From Methanobacteriota archaeon (lineage in GTDB: Archaea > Halobacteriota > Methanomicrobia > Methanomicrobiales > Methanocorpusculaceae): DNA of 64,000 nt. Positions 58,470-64,000 of the stretch are shown here, one piece after another. Numbering within the stretch: position 1 is the first letter of the stretch; the number at the start of each line of letters is the position of its first letter. The translations under genes and the position numbers were made by a program. Under the pieces are notes generated by a model. The model was given only the letters and a program-made list of their open reading frames with translations, was not told where the DNA came from and ran no database searches. The stretch spans positions 27,271 to 91,270 of the forward strand of contig JAEWXF010000001.1 in assembly GCA_023396065.1 (NCBI GenBank), read 5' to 3'.

Positions 58470-59236
58470 AGGTTACTGCCGACCTGGTGATCCAGCGGTA
58501 TGGTGAACACGAGGTTCTGCATGACGTGAGTTTTACCGCAGAATCAGGAGAGGTGGTGGCACTGCTCGGCCCGAACGGTTCCGGAAAGTCAACGCTGATC
58601 AAAACCATTGCTGATATTCTGCAGCCGGTATCGGGACGAATTCTTGTTGACGACCGCGATCTCCGGGAAACTGATCCGATTGACCGGGCGAAGATGATCG
58701 GGTACGTGCCGCAGTATTTTCATTACACACCGTTTTCCACCGTTTTGGATACGGTACTGATAGGAAGGCGCCCGTACATGAGCTGGCAGGTTTCCGATGA
58801 GGATCTGAAAGTGGTGGATGCGGCACTATCTACCATGCACATCAGTGATCTTGCCGGGCGGTTCGTGAATGAGATCTCCGGCGGTCAGCGGCAGAGGGTG
58901 TTTATTGCCCGGACACTTGCCCAGCAGCCGGCATTTTATCTGTTTGATGAACCGACCAGTTCGCTTGACCTTCGTCACCAGCTGGATACCGTTGCAACGA
59001 TGCGGGAACTGGTACACCGGGAAAAAACCGGTTTGATCATCGCACTGCATGATCTGAATCTTGCACTGCGGTATGCGGATAAAGTTCTGATGCTGAAAGA
59101 CGGATCAACGTATGCATACGGTACGCCGGATGAGATTCTGACAGCTGACGCAGTGCGGGATGTGTATGGTGTGGAATCCGAGATTGTGGAAAATGAACGG
59201 GGCCGATTCCTTTTATCCTATGCCCCGTCCAGGTAA
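58466..59236 (+). CDS. BtuD/FecE-type ABC ATPase
   Basis: 256 residues from the TTG at 58466, which overlaps the permease stop and follows GGGAGGT by 7 bases; a longer upstream frame is antisense-like noise. Walker A LLGPNGSGKSTLIK (about 34-47), signature ISGGQRQRVFIARTL (about 137-151), Walker B AFYLFDEPTSSLD (about 156-168) and H-loop ALHDLNLALRY. Energises the BtuC permease. Confidence 0.88.
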   Translation: MKVTADLVIQRYGEHEVLHDVSFTAESGEVVALLGPNGSGKSTLIKTIADILQPVSGRILVDDRDLRETDPIDRAKMIGYVPQYFHYTPFSTVLDTVLIGRRPYMSWQVSDEDLKVVDAALSTMHISDLAGRFVNEISGGQRQRVFIARTLAQQPAFYLFDEPTSSLDLRHQLDTVATMRELVHREKTGLIIALHDLNLALRYADKVLMLKDGSTYAYGTPDEILTADAVRDVYGVESEIVENERGRFLLSYAPSR

Positions 59237-59275
59237 AAATACAGATTGCGGTTCCTGGCACGGTCTCAATACCTG

Positions 59276-59726
59276 TCATATTACGGCCCCAAATAATACC
59301 CAGGAACAGATAAGGAGACGGTTGGGGTACTGTATCAGAATTATTTTTCTGCATCGTTTTTTCTCCATGACTCGCGCGAACATGACGACACAGTTCTCTC
59401 TAATTTGGTCTACTGTTTTCCTATAGAATGCCCTTTTTGGCGTTTCCATCGTTTTCCAGTCTAAACTCTGATGTGACCTTTTTTTTTCATTGTACCAGGT
59501 GACAAACTTCTCAAACTCTGTAAATTTCGAATGATTCTGTTTGTATGTTTGAAACCATGGCTCCATATTTCCATTTGTCTGTGGATGCTTCACTCGTACG
59601 ATAATGTTGCAGTAATTGGTAAATTCGAGACGGGGTCACACCGAAATGGCTGGCAACATGGTTCACGGGATGGCCCATTGGGAGACTATGTTCAGAATGA
59701 TAAGAAAATCGTTCGGATTGGTGCAA
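59276..59726 (-). pseudogene. Transposase remnant with internal deletion
   Basis: Two parts on the minus strand in different frames. The upstream part (about 59590-59726) reads NHVASHFGVTPSRIYQLLQHYRTSE, the helix-turn-helix of an IS481/IS3-like transposase. The downstream part (59276-59593) reads VKHPQTNGNMEPWFQTYKQNHSKF and FVTWYNEKKRSHQSLDW, the C-terminal part of the DDE integrase core. The central catalytic Asp residues are gone: the two parts join at about 59590. Not functional. Confidence 0.8.
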
Positions 59727-59761
59727 AAAAGTCCGGGTACTGGCAGATCAGAGATGAGTAA
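59697..59761 (+). pseudogene. C-terminal tail remnant of an AlbA-type ATP-binding regulator
   Basis: On the plus strand, NDKKIVRIGAKKSGYWQIRDE and a stop match the last residues of AlbA_2/HATPase_c_4-type proteins (IIERIGAKKSGYW-like). The rest of the gene is missing, and the transposase remnant abuts its 5' side, as if an insertion split the gene. Short, so support is moderate. Confidence 0.5.
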
Positions 59762-60112
59762 ATCCGTAGATTTTTGCTTGGATTTCGAATTCCAGCTATT
59801 TTCTGCCACAGACACAGGTATTCAGGGGGGTAGAACAGTAGGCATATGTTGTTTCCCTGCCTCATTTGCCCGATATACGGGTCGATAGAAGCCGATTGCC
59901 GAAGGCATATGCGGGATGAAGTTTTTGTCATTTTTTCTCTCTGCTGTCAAAGATACCATGATATTTTTGATATGATATGATTTCTGATGGGGGTTTACTC
60001 CAATATCTCAGGCCCATCTCCGCAGGTAAGAAGCCAGATGCTCTGATCAGAGAACATATCTGTTCTGGTATCCCGCCTCTCCCCCCTGTGGTCATTCTGC
60101 AGACCTGTCACA
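59762..60112. other. Noncoding stretch between gene remnants
   Basis: 351 bases with no gene. TTCCCTGCCTCATTTGCCCG at 59853-59872 recurs at 60688-60706 with one extra difference, so a small repeated piece is present. CCCGATATACGGG at 59869 is a small palindrome. Confidence 0.5.
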
Positions 60113-60298
60113 CTAATATGCATCCATCAACAGAAAATCCGCAACATTCACCTGCCGTACTCCTTCAAGATTATCGCCCCATCCCTCATCCAGCGTCACC
60201 ACATACTTCGGATACTGATCACGCACCGCCGGATCCCGGTCAGGACTTTAATCACCGGTTTGTCGATATGGGGACGGATCGGAGGTACAGTTCACGGG
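60113..60298 (-). pseudogene. AAA_14/DUF4143-type ATPase remnant with internal deletion
   Basis: On the minus strand, RELYL in one frame, then IRPHIDKPVIKVLTGIR in another, is the N-terminal start of an AAA_14/DUF4143 ATPase just before its Walker A. It jumps directly to RDPAVRDQYPKYVVTLDEG and DNLEGVRQVNVADFLLMD, the C-terminal end, and a stop at 60113-60115. The central 300-odd residues are missing and two frame changes are present. The ends are recognised by eye. Confidence 0.65.
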
Positions 60299-60734
60299 GA
60301 AAATACAGAGTTCATATGTGGCTCACCATTGAGTTTACCCATACTATTTTTTTACGGAGATAAAAACCCGTGTGAAAATACATTTTCTTACAGGTATACT
60401 GAATTATTTTCAGGGTCGGCAGGAAAAATATTCTGTGGAACCGGAATCAGGAACGATAGCGTATATTTCGTGATCTCAAACTTGTAGAACTGATGGGGTC
60501 AGTAATGCGCTGAATTTTGGCAAAATATGATGAAATTATCTTTGCTTTTTCTCCAGATTATCTCCGGATAACTTTCCGCTTCGGTGAGCTGTCACCTGAG
60601 ATGTTCAATAAGACGCTCCGCACTCCGGTGATTTTCTGCCGCAGGCGGCAGACATTCTGTAGTGTGGACCCGGAGGCGGACGCCGTTTTCCTGCCTCATT
60701 TGCCCGCAGCGGGTTTGGGTTAATATCTATTATT
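60299..60734. other. Noncoding region before the tandem pilins
   Basis: 436 bases with no gene I can defend. CTGCCGCAGGCGGCAG near 60638 is a perfect short hairpin, and the 19-bp piece shared with 59853 lies at 60688-60706 immediately before the pilin promoter. Confidence 0.5.
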
Positions 60735-61190
60735 ATGACGTCTGTTGTAAAGAAAGACGATGCAGTCTCACCGGTCATCGGTACGATTCTGCTTGTCGCA
60801 ATTACCGTTGTGCTGGTCGCGATTGTGGCCGCAGTGGTTATGGGTATGACCGGCGGTCTCCAGAGCACGAAAGATGTTGGTGTTACTGTTACTCCGACTG
60901 TTCCTGGAGACACAGATAATGTTGCAACCGTTACCTTTTATGGCGGGAAAGATGTGGACAATCTTGTTGCTAACACGGTGAAAATGTACAATGTATCTGA
61001 CGGCAAGGAAGCTGCGACCGCTCTCGATACGGGAAAAACAAAGTATGAGGTTGGGCAGCCGTACGTTTTGAAGCCTAGCGCTGCCAAGGATTTCTCGGGT
61101 GTCACTGAGATTAACATTGTCGGTGAATTTACTGATGGCTCCTCGTCAGTTCTCTATACCGGGAAAGTTGCGTTCCCAACCCACACGTGA
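60735..61190 (+). CDS. Type IV pilin (tandem copy 1)
   Basis: 151 residues. KKDDAVSPVIGTILLVAITVVLVAIVAAVVMGMTGGLQ is a class III signal and helix. The head has VATVTFYGGKDVDNLV and VGEFTDGSSSVLYTGKVAF. Pilin_N family, a different type from cassettes A-C. Its helix-coding DNA is nearly identical to the next gene's. Eleven bases separate the two. Confidence 0.88.
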   Translation: MTSVVKKDDAVSPVIGTILLVAITVVLVAIVAAVVMGMTGGLQSTKDVGVTVTPTVPGDTDNVATVTFYGGKDVDNLVANTVKMYNVSDGKEAATALDTGKTKYEVGQPYVLKPSAAKDFSGVTEINIVGEFTDGSSSVLYTGKVAFPTHT

Positions 61191-61201
61191 TGTGATTTAT
61201 C

Positions 61202-61672
61202 ATGTCTACAACTCGAAAAGATGATGCAGTCTCGCCGGTCATCGGTACGATTCTGCTTGTCGCAATTACCGTTGTGCTGGTTGCGATTGTAGCCGCCGTA
61301 GTCATGGGTATGGCTGGCGGTGTACAAAATACCAAAGATGTCGGGGTAAAAGTAACTCCTGTAATTGGTAGTACTGATCATTCAGTTGCCACTGTAACCT
61401 TCACCGGCGGCAGGGATGTCGTAAATCTGGTGGGCAAGGTCTCTATGTACGAGGTTGATAAGCAAGGAGTTATTGCAGAAACCACAGAAGATAAGGACTT
61501 TGTCGTTGGGAAACCATATAAATTAATTGCAGATTCCACTACAACGGGTGAGGGTGCGAGTGCGACTACAACCTATGCTGGAATCACTGGTTCAGTTAAG
61601 GTAAACGTTGTTGGTACCTTTACTGATGGTTCCTCCGCAGTTCTGTACACCGGCACAATTAACTTCCCATAA
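61202..61672 (+). CDS. Type IV pilin (tandem copy 2)
   Basis: 156 residues. TRKDDAVSPVIGTILLVAITVVLVAIVAAVVMGMAGGVQ, then VATVTFTGGRDVVNLV and VGTFTDGSSAVLYTGTINF. The N-terminal half matches copy 1 at DNA level (47 identical bases at 60771-60817 and 61235-61281), the head differs. Likely a recent duplication or gene conversion. Confidence 0.88.
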   Translation: MSTTRKDDAVSPVIGTILLVAITVVLVAIVAAVVMGMAGGVQNTKDVGVKVTPVIGSTDHSVATVTFTGGRDVVNLVGKVSMYEVDKQGVIAETTEDKDFVVGKPYKLIADSTTTGEGASATTTYAGITGSVKVNVVGTFTDGSSAVLYTGTINFP

Positions 61673-61677
61673 TCCTC

Positions 61678-61688
61678 TTTCTTTTTTT
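61678..61688 (+). terminator. T-rich terminator after tandem pilins
   Basis: TTTCTTTTTTT directly after the pilin stop. Fits archaeal T-run termination. The following 230 bases to 61921 hold no gene I can defend. Confidence 0.55.
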
Positions 61689-61921
61689 CGCATTTGGCGT
61701 GTGTTCCTGACAAAATGTAGTTGCGACCGTATTATCATATCTAGAACGCGAAGATCTCGCCGTTTCTCCTGTACAGAACTTTTTTTGCGGAGACATACCC
61801 GGACGGCTTGCGGAGCGTGTATGGTGATTCCGGAATCACTTGAGTCTCTGAAAAGAAAAAGATTGCATAAGACGGGATGATGATTTCACATCCGAACAAT
61901 TAGCTACCGGTCAATATCCGG

Positions 61922-62200
61922 TCAACACATTTCTTCAGTTTCGGATATATCATCATTCAACACAATCCAGACAAGTTCCCAGTTAACCTCAAAATATCCA
62001 TGCGTCAGCCGATCACGCATACCTGCAACCTGACGCCATGGGATCTCAGGGCATGAATTTTTCAATTCATCCGAAATATGTTTCCCTGCCTCACCGATGA
62101 TCTCAATCGACTTCTGAACAATATGCTGAACACGTTTATCGGAATCAAGCACTATCAAACGTAAGGTCTGTGGTAATCTCATCCAAAAACACACTTTTTT
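61922..62200 (-). pseudogene. HEPN/DUF86 (HepT-like) RNase remnant, frameshifted
   Basis: SDKRVQHIVQKSIEIIGEAGKHISDELK, then CPEIPWRQVAGMRDRLTHGYFEVNWELVW, has the DUF86 HEPN core with R-x4-H-x-Y (RDRLTHGY). The expected N-terminal part continues in another frame as FLDEITTDLTFDSA, ending at a TGA beside LDSDKRV, so a small indel broke the gene. The C-terminus stops early at ETEEMC. HepT toxins pair with MntA nucleotidyltransferases; none is nearby. Confidence 0.72.
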
Positions 62201-62309
62201 ACGATGTATTGGGATCAAGGCAAGGTATATTTCCTTGAAAATGTGGGAAATGCCTATATGGTGTTAGTACCAATATACTACATATCTGGTCTCATCAGGA
62301 GGAGAAATC

Positions 62310-62735
62310 ATGCGCAAACCCATTCGACGAAACAGTGAGATAGAGAAACTGCTGCGACAAAATGGAGATATTGATAGTGCTGACTTCAAGAAAATTACTG
62401 CCGAACTTTGTAGTATTCATAGAGAATATCTGAAATTCACACAGAGACTAATTAGAGATCATCAACGAGATGTTCTAGCAATTAGTGATTTTGAACTGGA
62501 TTGTTTAAACAAACAGATTCAGATACTTAAGGAGATGCAGAAAAAACGGGAGGAATACAAATGGAAGCTGAAAATTTCAGAGATTTCGGAGGATGGTGAG
62601 CTGCACGGATTAAATACAGTTTCATGGAATACACCAGTATTGCAGCTACCGGAGATTACGAAAGACTACAGTGCGGTGGACAAGAAACTGATGGAAGAAA
62701 GCAAGAAAGCAATCGCGTATCTTGATTCGCTTTAG
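62310..62735 (+). CDS. Unknown helical protein upstream of zeta-toxin-like kinase
   Basis: 141 residues, very charged and helical with coiled-coil-like spacing (about 40-95), then a short C-terminal part (WNTPVLQLPEITKDYSAV). A strong GGAGGAG ribosome site lies 6 bases before the ATG. It is 18 bases upstream of the zeta-like gene, so it may be its antitoxin, which is an inference from layout. AT-rich compared with the rest of the window. No family is recognised. Confidence 0.68.
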   Translation: MRKPIRRNSEIEKLLRQNGDIDSADFKKITAELCSIHREYLKFTQRLIRDHQRDVLAISDFELDCLNKQIQILKEMQKKREEYKWKLKISEISEDGELHGLNTVSWNTPVLQLPEITKDYSAVDKKLMEESKKAIAYLDSL

Positions 62736-62753
62736 ATATCGTCATCCGTACAA

Positions 62754-63461
62754 ATGAAGTGCTTATTTGTATTTGCGGGACCAAACGGCTCGGGGAAATC
62801 TACAATAATTTTTGGATTTAAAAATAACAATTCTCCGGTCCCTATTTTTGGACACTGTCCCGATATCAAAGATCTATTGTACATCAATGCTGATTACTGT
62901 GCAAAAACTGACGATAAAATATCAAAGATGCCGAAAGGAGAGGAAAGGGATAGAGCGGCATGGGAAAGGACAAACCAATTAAGAGATACTGCACTAAAAA
63001 ATGGTTGTACATTTGTCTGGGAAACCGTTGCATCCCACTCAAGCAGATTAGAGGTTTTTCATCATGCGCATGAGCTTGGTTATTGTGTCATTTTGGTTTA
63101 TGTATGTACCAAATCAGAAGCAATAAATGTGGAAAGAGTCCAAAGACGCGTGGAACAGGATGGGCACGGCGTTCCAGAGGATAAGATCAGATCTCGTTAT
63201 TCAAGATCGGTTCAATTGCTGCCCGATCTGATTTCCTGTTCTGATATTTCCTTCGTTTGTGATAATTCTTCTGAATCACCAAAATTGATTTTTCAAAAGA
63301 TCAACAATCTATATTTCTCAATAGTCGATAATGACTTGGATCCGGAGGTGGCGACGTGGCTCTATGATCATGTGGTCGACCCATTGCGGCGGAAAAAAAT
63401 TATTGTCGGAACACTAGCCACGTCCCTCAGCATAGTATGTGAAACAGAGATTAAATTTTAG
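62754..63461 (+). CDS. Zeta-toxin-like P-loop kinase
   Basis: 235 residues. Walker A FAGPNGSGKSTIIFGF (about 7-22), NADYCAK (about 45-51), FVWETVAS (about 88-95), and GHGVPEDKIRSRYSRSVQLLPDLI (about 140-163), which is the lid/arginine region of zeta-toxin-like kinases. Zeta toxins phosphorylate UDP-N-acetylsugars; related archaeal proteins have unproven targets. AT-rich codon use suggests recent acquisition. The upstream gene may be its antitoxin. Confidence 0.8.
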   Translation: MKCLFVFAGPNGSGKSTIIFGFKNNNSPVPIFGHCPDIKDLLYINADYCAKTDDKISKMPKGEERDRAAWERTNQLRDTALKNGCTFVWETVASHSSRLEVFHHAHELGYCVILVYVCTKSEAINVERVQRRVEQDGHGVPEDKIRSRYSRSVQLLPDLISCSDISFVCDNSSESPKLIFQKINNLYFSIVDNDLDPEVATWLYDHVVDPLRRKKIIVGTLATSLSIVCETEIKF

Positions 63462-63834
63462 TTGTGGTCATGAGCCGGTGGGGGAATGACGAATTTTCCC
63501 ATGAAAGAGAGATCCTGTTGTATCTATCTCTTCCTCCCGGATCATGGGTTCCGGGTTCTGCTCCAGTTGGTACAGCCGTATTGAATGGATCCGAATAATG
63601 GTCCGCAACGATGTCGGGGAATTCCCCTGAACGGGTGTTTCCTGACTTTGCCACCAGACTCCTCTTTGTTTCGGACTGCATCCGCTGGAGTTACAGATAT
63701 TTTTTGGCATGTTAGAATTTGACAGATAAAATGGAATACCCACGTAAGTTTGAAATTTTGTTCGTATTTAGATATGTTTTTCGGGATTACTTTGATATTA
63801 TGAAGAAAATAAACCGCGAATCCACGCCAATCCC
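63462..63834. other. Noncoding region after the zeta-like gene
   Basis: 373 bases with no gene I recognise. Minus-strand frames to 63743 and 63847 are open but match no family and have no ribosome site. The stretch may include decayed genes. Confidence 0.45.
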
Positions 63835-63950
63835 AAATTCGCCTCATCGCATTTATCTTGCGTTCGGGCTACTGCGAAGGACGCGATGCTAATCGCACCG
63901 CGTCTGATCTTCGCAGTTTACGCCCTCACTGGATAAATGCAGGCGAATTT
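63835..63950. repeat. Nested inverted-repeat element, possible structured RNA
   Basis: Outer arms 63835-63857 and 63932-63950 are complementary over 19 of 19 positions with a 4-base insertion (AAATTCGCCT...GCATTTATC). Inner arms 63871-63885 and 63899-63917 are complementary over 15 of 15 with a 4-base insertion (ACTGCGAAG...GACGCG). Loop of 13 bases. A long bulged hairpin of about 115 bases would form. No coding frame crosses it convincingly. Confidence 0.7.
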
Positions 63951-64000
63951 CCTGTTGATCGGAATTCTTCGGACTCTACCCTATGTTCCCAAAACTTTTG

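Noticed and set aside
1..64000. CRISPR arrays, rRNA or tRNA genes
   Set aside because: No regularly spaced direct repeats and no tRNA cloverleaf or rRNA core sequence was recognised on reading the window.

Overview
The window reads as a methanogenic archaeon, most likely in or near the Methanomicrobiales (Methanocorpusculum-like). The inference rests on an archaeal lipid enzyme (geranylgeranylglyceryl phosphate synthase), Alba, archaeal TrmJ, an archaeal-length topoisomerase I, a short HdrA-like protein, archaeal type IV pilins and AT-rich archaeal promoters. I could not run a search, so the genus is a guess.

Layout. 1-4.7 kb (+): a tight cluster of membrane-bound zinc-ribbon proteins ending in an SPFH protein with three zinc ribbons. 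4.7-5.5 kb: gene debris. 5.5-12.7 kb (-): housekeeping run gatC-gatA-gatB-topA-GGGP synthase-trmJ. 13-14.2 kb: a DJ-1/PfpI gene broken by one in-frame TGA and a SpeD-like gene. 14.6-17.3 kb: feoA-feoB-small Cys protein. 17.4-29.4 kb: ordinary metabolic and transport genes (asd, alba, SLC13-type permease, hisH, PAPS-reductase-like, solute symporter, gamma carbonic anhydrase-like, HdrA-like, mtnA, two DUF116).

29.5-59.2 kb is the unusual part: two cobN genes, three BtuF-like lipoproteins, an ABC-2 exporter, a tyrosine recombinase, three two-gene pilin cassettes, a pilus motor operon (ATPase, TadC/FlaJ-like protein, two pilin-like proteins), and a chlI/chlD-btuC-btuD operon. Established knowledge allows CobN to work with ChlI/ChlD as a chimeric cobalt chelatase, and BtuF with BtuCD for corrinoid or related uptake. 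The interleaving suggests a surface-linked tetrapyrrole/metal acquisition and processing locus.

Main discovery candidate: pilin cassettes A (minus strand) and B (plus strand) face away from each other and share a 39-bp perfect inverted repeat (43760-43798 and 44407-44445). The repeats flank a 608-bp segment holding the only start codon, signal peptide and promoter for the two first pilins. Cassette B's first pilin has no start in this orientation. Inverting the segment would join the start to cassette B exactly in frame and silence cassette A. This is a predicted phase-variation switch, and it could also switch cobN2-btuF2 against btuF3. A complete tyrosine recombinase lies 6 kb away.

Second candidate: chlI and the chlD VWA part lie in different frames, joined by a C-CCT-TTC slippery heptamer with a stem-loop 7 nt downstream, a textbook -1 frameshift signal. 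59.2-64 kb is a decayed accessory zone: transposase, ATPase and HEPN remnants, two further tandem pilins, a zeta-toxin-like pair and a structured inverted-repeat element.
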